Shown here piece by piece: positions 7,756 to 16,083 of a stretch of DNA of 36,658 bases. The notes beneath the pieces were generated by a model. That model was given only the letters and a program-made list of their open reading frames with translations, was not told where the DNA came from and ran no database searches. Position numbers and translations under genes: made by a program. Positions within the stretch are counted from its first letter, which is position 1; every line of letters starts with the position of its first letter. Source of the stretch: Brevinematales bacterium (GTDB lineage Bacteria > Spirochaetota > Brevinematia > Brevinematales > GWF1-51-8); assembly GCA_013177895.1 (NCBI GenBank), contig JABLXV010000059.1:1-36658 (forward strand). Reading direction: 5' to 3'.

Positions 7756-9435
7756 CTACGGTCCCTTGACCGGCGCGGCCAATCCTGTGAACGGATAGGC
7801 GTCGATATAAACCGGCGGGATAATAAACACTCCGTTGGTATCGATATAGCCCCATTTTCCTTCCGACTTCACGGGAGCGAGCCCACCCTTAAACGGGTAC
7901 GCTTCTTCATAGGCGAACGGAATCTTCAACTGGCCCGATTGATCCATATAACCGTACTTACCCTTACCTTTGACAGGCGCGAGCCCGCCGACACAGCTTC
8001 CGGCGTTCTCGAGGATCGGTTTCATTACGATCTGTCCTTTATTATCGATATACCCGTAACGGTTGGAGACTGCGAATACGGATAGCCCCTCCGACTGCGT
8101 GAACAGTTCGTCGAGCGAGGGTATAAGTACGATTACGCCGTTGGTACTCATCATCCCGTACAGTTCGTTACTCTGCACCACCGCGACTCCGCCCGAAAAC
8201 GGCAGGGCTTTATCGAAAAAGAATCCTCCCACCGGCAACCCGGACAGGGACAGGAATCCGTACATTCCGCCTTTCTTGACAATGGCGTGATGATTGAGGT
8301 ACGGATATGCCTCGGAATACTTGGGCGGTATCACGATATTCCCGTTCCGGTCGATATACCCGAATAAATCGCCGATCTGGATAACAGCCTTACCCTCGGA
8401 GAATTTACCTCCCTTGATGACCGTTAACTGCTGGATCGCCCATTGCGCGCAATGACGGATATCCGGGTCGGTATCCTGAAGGAGGGACGTCAGCGGGACG
8501 AGCGATAGGTCGCCGTCGATCAGGCTGAGCGCGCGTATCGCCATCAGGCGCACCTGCTTATCGGAGTCCTTGAATAACCCGCATAACACCGGAACCGAGT
8601 CGTCCGCGCGGATTTGTCCGAGCGCCCATGCGGATAAAAAACGTACCAGCGGGTCGGTATCGGTCAGGGCGGTCGTGAGCGCCCGTTCGCCGCCGGAGGT
8701 CTTGTACTCCCCGAGCGCCCATGCGGAGAGCTGCCGTTCGAATACGTCGGCGGACTTCATCAGCGCGATAATGCTCTTCAGGCTTTTATCCTTTCCTAAT
8801 AACGGGTTTCCTTTGACTGTCTGATGGACGCTCTCTATTTTCGCGAGGAGGGCGGTAAAGATTTCTTTCGGTTCCCTCGCGAGGTGATTCATGCTGAGAA
8901 TAATTTTACCGGTTTTATCGATATACCCGAAAACCATTTTTCCGCCGATATTGCCGAGAGTCTTTTCCGCGGGGAATCCCACCAGCGCCAATCCGTCCGA
9001 AAACCCGTCCGCGAAGAGGAAGAACGGTTTGACGAGGTAGTTTCCTTTTTTATCGATATACGCGTATTTCATGCCCTCTTTTATCACGGCAAATCCCTCG
9101 CGGAAGCCGTAGGCCTCGGTAAATAGTCCGGTAATCGCCACTTTCCCGGTCTTATCGATATATTGGATGCGGTTGGATAGTTCGACCGGCGCGAGGCCGT
9201 CGGAGAAGGACGCGGCCATACTGTACAGAGGCGGGACTATCAATAAGCCGTTTGAATCGATATAGCCGAATTTGTCTCCGGTACGGACGACCGCCATATT
9301 TTCGCTGAACGCCCACACCTCATCGAAACGGGGCGGTATCAGGTACTCGCCGGATTTATTGATGACGCCGTATTTCCCCCCTCCGCATGAAAGTATCAGA
9401 AGTGTGAACAGAACGAGAACGGTAAATTTTTTCAT
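7756..9435 (-). CDS. WG-repeat lipoprotein with inserted HEAT repeats
   Basis: 559 residues. The signal peptide ends in LLILSC, giving a lipid-anchored envelope protein. Residues about 20-180 and 345-559 are WG/KWG beta-repeats, seen as recurring units such as KYGVINKSGEYLIPP, KFGYIDSNGLLIVPP and KWGYIDTNGVFIIPP. Between them (about 190-345) lie four to five HEAT-like helical repeats with the RQLSAWALGE and RFLSAWALGQ pattern. WG repeats have no single known role; HEAT repeats are protein-binding scaffolds. The helical block splits the beta-repeat array in two, which looks like a domain insertion. First gene of the operon; RBS GGGGATTCTCA. Confidence 0.88.
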   Translation of the reverse strand: MKKFTVLVLFTLLILSCGGGKYGVINKSGEYLIPPRFDEVWAFSENMAVVRTGDKFGYIDSNGLLIVPPLYSMAASFSDGLAPVELSNRIQYIDKTGKVAITGLFTEAYGFREGFAVIKEGMKYAYIDKKGNYLVKPFFLFADGFSDGLALVGFPAEKTLGNIGGKMVFGYIDKTGKIILSMNHLAREPKEIFTALLAKIESVHQTVKGNPLLGKDKSLKSIIALMKSADVFERQLSAWALGEYKTSGGERALTTALTDTDPLVRFLSAWALGQIRADDSVPVLCGLFKDSDKQVRLMAIRALSLIDGDLSLVPLTSLLQDTDPDIRHCAQWAIQQLTVIKGGKFSEGKAVIQIGDLFGYIDRNGNIVIPPKYSEAYPYLNHHAIVKKGGMYGFLSLSGLPVGGFFFDKALPFSGGVAVVQSNELYGMMSTNGVIVLIPSLDELFTQSEGLSVFAVSNRYGYIDNKGQIVMKPILENAGSCVGGLAPVKGKGKYGYMDQSGQLKIPFAYEEAYPFKGGLAPVKSEGKWGYIDTNGVFIIPPVYIDAYPFTGLAAPVKGP

Positions 9436-9611
9436 TGAGAATCCCCGGGTTTTATCTAGACAATTATAACGGTTTTGATAAAAAAAGCCTAAAAATCAGC
9501 GGAATATCGTTGAAGTTCAGTATATATATTCGTTGGCGTAGAAACGGTGCGGGAGATTCGTATCGCCGGAAGAGAAGGGAACTTAATATGGCCTTGATGA
9601 CGAACTTATCA

Positions 9612-9751
9612 TGTCATTGCGATGCCGGGCTACAAAACTTATTGAAGCGCGGTAGAAGCAATCTGTTTTTATGCAAAATAACAATGAATAAAACAGACTG
9701 CTTCACCCCGCGTATCGAAAACATATTGCAACGCGGGGTATCGCAGTGACA
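9612..9751. repeat. Imperfect inverted-repeat element (REP/MITE-like)
   Basis: This is the main content of the gene-free 9436-9798 gap. The left end TGTCATTGCGATGCC matches the complement of the right end GGTATCGCAGTGACA with two differences. Inner arms GAAGCAATCTGTTTT and AAAACAGACTGCTTC also pair. The whole can fold into one long hairpin. The TGTCATTGCGA...GAAGCAATC motif is a familiar dispersed intergenic repeat in many bacterial genomes. No coding gene is supported in the gap. Confidence 0.75.
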
Positions 9752-9798
9752 GGAAATTAAAAATCCTTGTTTGTCAACACGCCCGGCCTGGCGGAAAA

Positions 9799-10197
9799 TC
9801 AGTAATCTAAATAGGACGTAAAGTTGAGGATATAGAATTTTTTCAGAGAGGTGTCGTAACGGAGGCGGATATCCATAATTTCGCGGTCTTTGCTCTTGAG
9901 AACGAGGTAATGAGTCGCGCTTCCGTCGCCCTGATCGTTATCTCCCTCATAGGCGTCCACCGTATAATCTTGCCAGAATTCTTGGCTATATTTGTAGAGT
10001 TCTGATATAATATTCGTATCGATTTCGACGAGAAGCGGAATGTTCTTGTTGGAAATCAATTCGGAGAGAGTGTTGGTAAACGACCCCTCGCAGAGAAAGA
10101 TGCCTAGATTTCTCGCCTTCTCCGTCAAATCTTCCGGCGACGAACAAGCCGCCGCGAAAGTAATCGAGATGATTGTTAGGAATATGAATTTTTTCAT
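9799..10197 (-). CDS. Small lipoprotein of unknown function
   Basis: 132 residues. The signal peptide ends in FAAAC, a good lipobox. The mature part is acidic with a C-terminal beta-rich stretch (THYLVLKSKDREIMDIRLRY). No family is recognised. The ATG has a GGGAG RBS, and a strong promoter lies directly upstream. It is divergent from the plus-strand cluster that begins at 10420. Confidence 0.8.
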   Translation of the reverse strand: MKKFIFLTIISITFAAACSSPEDLTEKARNLGIFLCEGSFTNTLSELISNKNIPLLVEIDTNIISELYKYSQEFWQDYTVDAYEGDNDQGDGSATHYLVLKSKDREIMDIRLRYDTSLKKFYILNFTSYLDY

Positions 10198-10220
10198 AGT
10201 TTCTCCCTAAGATGATTATC

Positions 10221-10249
10221 ATTTTACAATAGAATAAGTTTTTTTTCAA
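10221..10249 (-). promoter_or_regulatory. Sigma70-type promoter of the small lipoprotein gene
   Basis: On the minus strand TTGAAA (10244-10249) and TAAAAT (10221-10226) are 17 bases apart, with the predicted transcript starting about 15-20 bases before the ATG at 10197. Confidence 0.65.
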
Positions 10250-10289
10250 TCGGATGCCGTCGAAAATTAAAATTTTTTTTCGGAAGTAT

Positions 10290-10321
10290 TATATAATATA
10301 ATATAAAAATTATATTATATA
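10290..10321. repeat. 12-bp AT-only inverted repeat in the divergent intergenic region
   Basis: TATATAATATAA (10290-10301) and TTATATTATATA (10310-10321) are perfect inverted copies with an 8-base loop of T and A only. It lies between the divergent promoters of the 10197 and 10420 genes. It could be a cruciform or bend, or a binding site for an AT-specific nucleoid protein; this is inference. Confidence 0.55.
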
Positions 10322-10389
10322 TAGGCCGGAATTAACCTGAAAAATATTTCATATTAATTAAAACTTAACCTGATTCTGTTATGATTCCG

Positions 10390-10398
10390 TGTTATAAT
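10390..10398 (+). promoter_or_regulatory. Extended -10 promoter element for the 10420 gene
   Basis: TGTTATAAT is a perfect TATAAT hexamer preceded by TGN. No clear -35 box is seen at the right distance. It lies 22 bases before the TTG start at 10420, so the untranslated leader would be short. Confidence 0.45.
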
Positions 10399-10419
10399 AA
10401 ATTAACGGGGAGATGAGGG

Positions 10420-11208
10420 TTGATTTACAGACTGCTTTTTATTATCACGGTTTCCGTAGTACTCAGCGGATGTCAAGTGGAGGTAAGCAGTTATCTACCT
10501 AATACGGGAGATTTTTCCGCGATAGCGTCTATGCCCGCCGGGAGTACCAACCATAACCCCGCATTCAAAGGCCCCTACGTCAATATCACCAATATCAATT
10601 ACACCGACACTTTTCACGGTACGACCACTATCGCCGAACTCCGTTATATCATGGAATCGCAGGGCGATTTTGTAGGCGGGAATTACCAGATCAAAGGGGT
10701 AATCACAGGACTCTGTTCCTACGGCGGGGCATTCACCTCCTATCAGCTCTATGTGCAGGACTGTACCGGCGGGATTTACTTCTGGGTATCCGGCGGCGTT
10801 TCTGGCGTGACATCCACCTGCCTCGGGCAGGTGATTACATGCACGGTGACCGCCGCGCAATCGTATAAAGGCCTGAAAGAAGTATCCGCGGTGTCCGGGG
10901 TGAGTGTGACTCCTACGGGCGCGCCGTCCGCGATCTATGTCCAGGATCTCCGGAATCTGGCGGGTATCGAGGATGCGATAGTGATCCGCGCGACCGGGAC
11001 TGTCAAAGAAGTCAAGAAGGATTCGTCGGGCGTGCAGGTGGTCTATTTTAACGAGAGTATCCCGCCGTATTATTCCATCAACGGCGCTTACTCGCCCGGA
11101 GACCGTGTCACGATGATCGGGCCGTTATGGATGGGCAATCAGTTACTGATGATAGACGGATACGAAGCGTATGTCCATGTAGATACGACCTATACGTCGA
11201 TATGGTAG
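10420..11208 (+). CDS. Secreted lipoprotein with OB-fold-like beta domains
   Basis: 262 residues from a TTG start with GGGGAG 7 bases upstream; no ATG in this frame fits the signal peptide. The lipobox is VVLSGC. The mature protein has two beta-rich halves: GGNYQIKGVITGLC...SYQLYVQDCTGGIYFWV, then AIVIRATGTVKEV...GVQVVYFNES. Each resembles the nucleic-acid-binding OB folds found in secreted nucleases and DUF5689-like proteins. A role in binding nucleic acid at the cell surface is suggested by the neighbours, but it is an inference. It is the first gene of the plus-strand nuclease cluster and is separated from the next gene by a repeat. Confidence 0.7.
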   Translation: MIYRLLFIITVSVVLSGCQVEVSSYLPNTGDFSAIASMPAGSTNHNPAFKGPYVNITNINYTDTFHGTTTIAELRYIMESQGDFVGGNYQIKGVITGLCSYGGAFTSYQLYVQDCTGGIYFWVSGGVSGVTSTCLGQVITCTVTAAQSYKGLKEVSAVSGVSVTPTGAPSAIYVQDLRNLAGIEDAIVIRATGTVKEVKKDSSGVQVVYFNESIPPYYSINGAYSPGDRVTMIGPLWMGNQLLMIDGYEAYVHVDTTYTSIW

Positions 11209-11281
11209 ATAAGAGACCTCCCGGCCTACGCCGGAAGGCAAGCAAGTTACAGGTAGAAAGTGGAAATCCCGTTACGCAGTG

Positions 11282-11460
11282 AGGAACGCGGGGCAAGTGC
11301 TCATGCTTCGACACCCCGCTAGGAACGCGGGGCAAGCGCTCATGCTTCGACAAGCTCACACTTCGACTACGCTCAGTGTGACGGGGTGGAGTCACCCCGA
11401 GCCTGTCGAGGGGCACTCCGAGCCTTTTACCGAGCGAAGCCGAGGTGCAGTCGAGGAATA
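11282..11460. repeat. Dispersed intergenic repeat with a 32-bp tandem unit
   Basis: It fills the gap 11209-11508. A 32-base unit beginning AGGAACGCGGGGCAAG occurs twice (11282-11313 and 11321-11352) with one mismatch and a 39-base period. From 11300 onwards the sequence is the inverted counterpart of 4659-4806. No coding frame in it is credible. Confidence 0.8.
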
Positions 11461-11508
11461 TTCTATATTACGATATTTTCATGCTGAAATAAATCCAGGA
11501 GGAATATA

Positions 11509-13500
11509 ATGAGTAAAAAGGCGATTTTTGGTTCGTCTTTACTGGCGATACTCGCGCTGTTCGCGGCCGGATGTACTACCGAACCGGTCGATGGAAATAA
11601 TCCAGCGCAAGCCGGTCCTACTATTACGATAACCAGTCCCGCTGAGGGGTTTGTGAGCTCGGATACTAACGTGACCGTATCCGGTACTGCGTCCGACTCC
11701 GACGGAGTGATAGGGACCTACCTGAAAGTGGATAGCGGCGCATTTAAGAAAATCGGTACGACGTCGTTCAATACGAATCTTGTCTTAGCTCCGGGCGCGC
11801 ATGTCCTGAAGATCTACGCGTTCGACGGGCAGGCTAATTCGTCCGCGACTAATACCCGTAATATTACGGTATCGATCGCGGGTAGTGACTCTATCCCGCC
11901 TGTATTGACTGTTACCTCTCCCGCATCGGCATCGACGGTCTCAGGGACTTCCAACGTAACGCTTGCGGGCACGGTTTCCGACAACCTGAGCGGTGTCGAG
12001 GGCGTATACCTGAAAATCAACGCCGGCGCATTCGCTAAGTTCGCCGCTGGGGATTTCAGTACGAATTTGATTTTTGCTAACGGTACGACGAACACGTTGA
12101 AAATATACGCGATGGACGTATCGAACAATATTTCCGCGACCAATGAGTTCGAAGTAATTATCGCGGTCGGTTTCGTAGGCCCGAACTGGGACTTTGAAGC
12201 ATGGACGGGGAATTGGCCCGATAACTGGACGAACGCGTTGAACGGTATTACGGCGGTTGACTTTACCACAGTCGCAAAGAGCGCGCTGAACAATGGCTAC
12301 GGCGGTACCGGGTATGCTGTGAGCTTGAGCCAGTCTTCGGTAAATTATCCTATGCTGTGGAATAAAACGGAGATACCCGTTACGGCGGGCGATCAGGTGA
12401 TCGTGAAGTATTTCGCGAAGATGATTTCCGGTGCGCCGAGATGCACCACCTACATGGCGTTTTACAACGGTACCAATCAGACGGGCTTCATAAACAAGTA
12501 TTATGGTTCGACGTATATCCTTGACGGCTCATGGAAGGAAATCTATACCGTTACCACCATCGGTGCGGGAACCAACTATATGTATGCGGGCATCGAAGGC
12601 GCAAGCAGTAGTTATACCGGCGCCTTCCTCGCGGACGGTATGATCGCCGGAGTCATCAGCGATATTGACAGCGTTGCTCCTTCTATCGATAGCTGGACCA
12701 CGCCTGCCGATGCATCCACCCAACTGATCGGTTCCGTCGGGTTCGCCGGTACGGTGAGCGACGACGTAGCTGTTAAGTATGTTTATGCGTCTATCGGAAG
12801 CGTGACCAATATGGCAGTGCCTGCCAGTGGTGCGTTTACGGTAAACGTCAGCTATCTGACGACAGGAACGAATTTAGATATTTATCTCTGGGCGGAAGAT
12901 TTCGCGGGGCATGTTTCAACTCCTCTCAATCGTACAATAACGCTCACCAATATGGATACCAGCGGATTGCCGACTGAATTGTTCTTCTCGGGATATTTTG
13001 AGAGCGCGCCGGGTAGTCGTAAAGCGATTGTAATCTATAATCCTACTACGAATACGGTTAATCTTGATGCATATAAACTTCATAAAGGTGTAAATGGCGC
13101 CGCTTTCCCCGGAACAATTCTTTCTCTCTCGAATCGCTCTATTCCGTCAGGCGCAGTGTTTGCAATTGGGCATGGCGATGCGACTAACCATATACTGCTC
13201 AATCTCACTAACAGTACTTTCTGTAATTGGAACGGTAACGATATAGTGGGTCTCTCGAAGAATGGCGTGCTTATCGATACCGTCGGTTTATTCGGTGATG
13301 TTCAAGCGACAGGATGGGCTGTAGCCGGTGTTGCAAATGCGACGGTAGATCATGTTCTTATTAGGAAATATATGGTTACTATAGGGACGAACGATTGGGC
13401 TGTCGCCGCAGGTACGGATGCGGGTTCTTCTCAATGGCAGGTATACAGTATCAATGCGGATGAATGGAGACTGACCAATTTCTCCTGCGTTAAGCCGTAA
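11509..13500 (+). CDS. Ig-like and lamin-tail-domain surface lipoprotein
   Basis: 663 residues with lipobox FAAGC. Two bacterial Ig-like domains follow (about 37-125 and 130-215), each beginning with the TITITSPAEG or VLTVTSPASA type strand and containing a VSGTASD or LAGTVSD motif. A central beta-sandwich (about 225-385, FEAWTGNWPDNW...) looks carbohydrate-binding-module-like. A third Ig-like unit lies at about 390-480. The C-terminal 170 residues match the lamin-tail (LTD) pattern: ELFFSGYFESAPGSRKAIVI, then YNPTTNTVNLDAYKL and SGAVFAIGHG. No catalytic motif is visible, so it is probably an adhesin or binding component. RBS AGGAGGAA; a strong terminator follows. Confidence 0.8.
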   Translation: MSKKAIFGSSLLAILALFAAGCTTEPVDGNNPAQAGPTITITSPAEGFVSSDTNVTVSGTASDSDGVIGTYLKVDSGAFKKIGTTSFNTNLVLAPGAHVLKIYAFDGQANSSATNTRNITVSIAGSDSIPPVLTVTSPASASTVSGTSNVTLAGTVSDNLSGVEGVYLKINAGAFAKFAAGDFSTNLIFANGTTNTLKIYAMDVSNNISATNEFEVIIAVGFVGPNWDFEAWTGNWPDNWTNALNGITAVDFTTVAKSALNNGYGGTGYAVSLSQSSVNYPMLWNKTEIPVTAGDQVIVKYFAKMISGAPRCTTYMAFYNGTNQTGFINKYYGSTYILDGSWKEIYTVTTIGAGTNYMYAGIEGASSSYTGAFLADGMIAGVISDIDSVAPSIDSWTTPADASTQLIGSVGFAGTVSDDVAVKYVYASIGSVTNMAVPASGAFTVNVSYLTTGTNLDIYLWAEDFAGHVSTPLNRTITLTNMDTSGLPTELFFSGYFESAPGSRKAIVIYNPTTNTVNLDAYKLHKGVNGAAFPGTILSLSNRSIPSGAVFAIGHGDATNHILLNLTNSTFCNWNGNDIVGLSKNGVLIDTVGLFGDVQATGWAVAGVANATVDHVLIRKYMVTIGTNDWAVAAGTDAGSSQWQVYSINADEWRLTNFSCVKP

Positions 13501-13516
13501 GTAATGAATCTATTTC

Positions 13517-13557
13517 CCCCGTCCCGCGAAAGCGGGGCGGGGTTGTATTTATTTTTA
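13517..13557 (+). terminator. Rho-independent terminator
   Basis: CCCCGTCCCGC and GCGGGGCGGGG pair around a GAAA tetraloop with one G-T pair, followed by TTGTATTTATTTTTAT. It lies 17 bases after the stop of the 11509 gene and separates it from the next lipoprotein gene. Confidence 0.9.
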
Positions 13558-13582
13558 TAATTTTTTTATACCGGAGACCAAG

Positions 13583-14182
13583 ATGTTCAAGCGCCTTTTT
13601 TTTATTATATCCGTTTTATCGCTCTTACTCACACTCGGGTGCCTCGGGGAACCCGACGGCAAGCCGTACTCCGGGCTGACCGGCCTCATGGAGACCCGTT
13701 CCTCCCTCTATGTGGAGGAAGTGCACTGGGCGGGGAGTGTCGATAATACCGGCGCGAACTCCAACCTCGACGATGACTTTATCGAGGTGTGCAACGCTTA
13801 TTACGGGGTGGTCGATTATTCCGGGTGGATCATTATAGTCGAGGGGCAGAGCTATCTGCGGATTGTCCTGCCGCAGGGGGCTGTGCTCGATAAGGGCGAT
13901 ACGTTCACAATCGGCAATAACACCAACGGCGCGTTTACGCAATTCGATATGATAGTCCCCGAGCTGAAACTCCCAAGCACGGGGTTTGTAATCAATATAT
14001 ACGACGGCGGCGGGAAAAAATACGCCGATACCGCCGATTTCGGGGTCAATGAACCGATGCCGGTGCTGGACCCGCTCGCGGTAGGGAATTATCTGCCGGG
14101 TCAATCTCTCGAAGACACGGAAATCCGCGGTACGCCTGAAGGATTCATACGGCGGGGCGATGTCCAGCTATTACACGATTGA
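13583..14182 (+). CDS. Lamin-tail-domain lipoprotein, apparently frameshifted near its C-terminus
   Basis: 199 residues as it reads now. The lipobox is LTLGC. From about residue 42 the protein is a lamin-tail domain: YVEEVHWAGSVD, DDDFIEVCNAYYGVVDYSGW, LRIVLPQGAVLDKGDTFTIG. This matches, block by block, the LTD regions of the PLD proteins at 14318 and 20858. The frame ends 23 residues after EDTEIRG, before the W...TPG ending those proteins share. A matching tail lies in the +1 frame directly downstream (see 14155-14309). RBS CGGAGA. Confidence 0.8.
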   Translation: MFKRLFFIISVLSLLLTLGCLGEPDGKPYSGLTGLMETRSSLYVEEVHWAGSVDNTGANSNLDDDFIEVCNAYYGVVDYSGWIIIVEGQSYLRIVLPQGAVLDKGDTFTIGNNTNGAFTQFDMIVPELKLPSTGFVINIYDGGGKKYADTADFGVNEPMPVLDPLAVGNYLPGQSLEDTEIRGTPEGFIRRGDVQLLHD

Positions 14183-14309
14183 GAACTGGACGAGCTATAC
14201 GCTTTCCGCGCCGAACTCGATTGTCAGGGCTTCGTACAATCAGGCGGTGTTCTGCTCGCCCGGCCAGGTGACCGGCGGCGAGGGCCAGAGCGGCGGCGGC
14301 GAGGAGTAG
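14155..14309 (+). pseudogene. Out-of-frame C-terminal tail of the 13583 lamin-tail gene
   Basis: From the GGGG run at 14154-14157 the +1 frame is open to a TAG at 14307-14309, 8 bases before the next ATG. It encodes MSSYYTIENWTSYTLSAPNS, then FCSPGQV and a Gly-rich end. This fits the missing tail of the LTD protein, because its paralogues end in WTTC...TPGME and WNAA...TPGTD. Removing one G would join the frames as IRRAMSSYY. The cause could be a real frameshift, slippage in a G-run, or a sequencing error. Confidence 0.7.
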
Positions 14310-14317
14310 GGGGAAAT

Positions 14318-16075
14318 ATGCGGAAACTTTTACTTTTATTCATCCTGTCGATTCCATTTATTTCGTGCAATCTCGGCGAGCCGCCCGCGGGAAATTTCTG
14401 GGAAGGGCGAAAGGTTCAGGTGTATTTCACCGATCCTGGGTATAGCGCTAAAACCGGGGTGGATGAAAAGATACAGGATAAAATCAAGATGCTGATCGAT
14501 TCCGCGAAGGATTCGGTTGACCTCTGCATCATGGGGTTTTCGGAGCCTACCATCTTCAGCGCGATTTACAGCGCGTGGAAACGCGGCGTAACCGTCCGGT
14601 TTGTCGGCGACTTCGGGTATCTGGACACCGCCGAGTACCAGACCCTTGTCGCGCTCGGTATCCAATTCCGTGTCGGAAATAAAGATAAGATCATGCACGA
14701 TAAATATATTATCGTAGATAAACGTTATGTGGTCTGCGGTTCGGCGAATTTCACCGAGACGGGGATGTTCAGGAATAATAACAACGTGCTGTTTATCGAT
14801 TCCCCGCAGATGGCGGCGTACTATACAGGCGACTTCGAGACCATGCTTATCAAGGGGCTTTTCGGTACCGATAAGACCGACCATTTTTTCCCGGGGTTCA
14901 CGAATAACGTGTTTCATCTGACGAACGCCGATAACTCGGTGACCGCTATCTCAGCGCATTTTTCGCCGTATTACGGCGTCAACGCCTCGGAAACTACCCG
15001 TATGGACAAGATATTTTTAAACCTGATCGATACCGCGCGGGAACGGATTTATTTCGCGATTTACGCGTTCACACACGCCGATATCGCGAACAAGATGATT
15101 TCCGCCGCGAAGCTCAATAATGTCCTGGTGTACGGCGTGTTCGATAAAAGCTGGCATACCGGGAATAACGCGTCCACGCATCAGTTGTTTATCGACGAGA
15201 TCGGCAATACCCCGAATATTTTCGTGAAGTATGACGGGAATAACAATCATGTCATAGGAAATACGTTGAGCGGCGAAAAATGCCATAACAAGTTTATGGT
15301 AATCGATCCGGGCACTACCAACGGCGTCGTGCTGACGGGGTCGATGAATTTCTCGAAAGCCGCGGCTTATAACGGCAATGACGAGAATTACCTCATTATC
15401 CGCGACCCGTTTATCGTGAATATGTACGCGAAGAACTTCGAGCAGATGTACGCGATCGGCGCTCATCCTACTAAGGACCTTGGCGGCGACGCTATGCAGA
15501 ATATGCGCGAGGTTACAATCAGCGAGATTTGCTGGGGCGGCAGTATGGATTTTGACGGATACCGCAAGGCGGACGACCAGTTTATCGAAGTGAAGAATAA
15601 CACCTCGCATGCGATCAACATATCGGGATGGTTTCTCTCCGGGATTACGCTTGTCCAGAAGGGGCATTATTATGTCATGTACATTTTCCCGGAGGGCACT
15701 GTTCTTCCGCCCGGGGGATTCCATGTACTGACCTACTCGACCAATTACGGGTATACCAAGCTCCAGGGGGCGAACACGTTCGAGCACCTGTTTTTCTTTA
15801 ACTCCATCGATCATCCTTTTATCGAAATTTGGCTGAAGGACAAGAACGGGGCGATTGTCGATAAGGCGGGATATTTCAGCGCCGGGTCGCTCGCGCCTCT
15901 GCACGGGGATGTGCTCGATAACGGCACGCCGTCGGCATACGTGAAGTCGATGGTGCGTGTCGGGACGAACGACGGCACATTGATAGGAAACTGGACGACA
16001 TGCGCGGTCAATCTCGCGGTGACGATGAACCCGTTATATAGAATAAACACATATGCCACTCCGGGTATGGAATGA
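14318..16075 (+). CDS. Phospholipase D-superfamily nuclease lipoprotein with lamin-tail domain
   Basis: 585 residues, lipobox PFISC (Cys17). Two complete HxKx4D motifs are present: HDKYIIVD (H127, K129, D134) and HNKFMVID (H323, K325, D330), each followed by the GSANF / GSMNF block. This is the full active site of a PLD-superfamily enzyme (bacterial Nuc-like endonucleases or phospholipases). Residues from about 397 form a lamin-tail domain (REVTISEICWGGSMD...DDQFIEVKN). The anchored position and its neighbours favour a surface nuclease, but phospholipase activity cannot be excluded. The frame follows 8 bases after the frameshifted tail and runs into the next gene. Confidence 0.88.
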   Translation: MRKLLLLFILSIPFISCNLGEPPAGNFWEGRKVQVYFTDPGYSAKTGVDEKIQDKIKMLIDSAKDSVDLCIMGFSEPTIFSAIYSAWKRGVTVRFVGDFGYLDTAEYQTLVALGIQFRVGNKDKIMHDKYIIVDKRYVVCGSANFTETGMFRNNNNVLFIDSPQMAAYYTGDFETMLIKGLFGTDKTDHFFPGFTNNVFHLTNADNSVTAISAHFSPYYGVNASETTRMDKIFLNLIDTARERIYFAIYAFTHADIANKMISAAKLNNVLVYGVFDKSWHTGNNASTHQLFIDEIGNTPNIFVKYDGNNNHVIGNTLSGEKCHNKFMVIDPGTTNGVVLTGSMNFSKAAAYNGNDENYLIIRDPFIVNMYAKNFEQMYAIGAHPTKDLGGDAMQNMREVTISEICWGGSMDFDGYRKADDQFIEVKNNTSHAINISGWFLSGITLVQKGHYYVMYIFPEGTVLPPGGFHVLTYSTNYGYTKLQGANTFEHLFFFNSIDHPFIEIWLKDKNGAIVDKAGYFSAGSLAPLHGDVLDNGTPSAYVKSMVRVGTNDGTLIGNWTTCAVNLAVTMNPLYRINTYATPGME

Positions 16076-16083
16076 GGGTAGAA

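Noticed and set aside
11282-11352. Two 32-base direct repeats, CRISPR-like at first sight
   Set aside because: The spacer is only 7 bases, there are only two units, and the sequence is part of a dispersed intergenic repeat.
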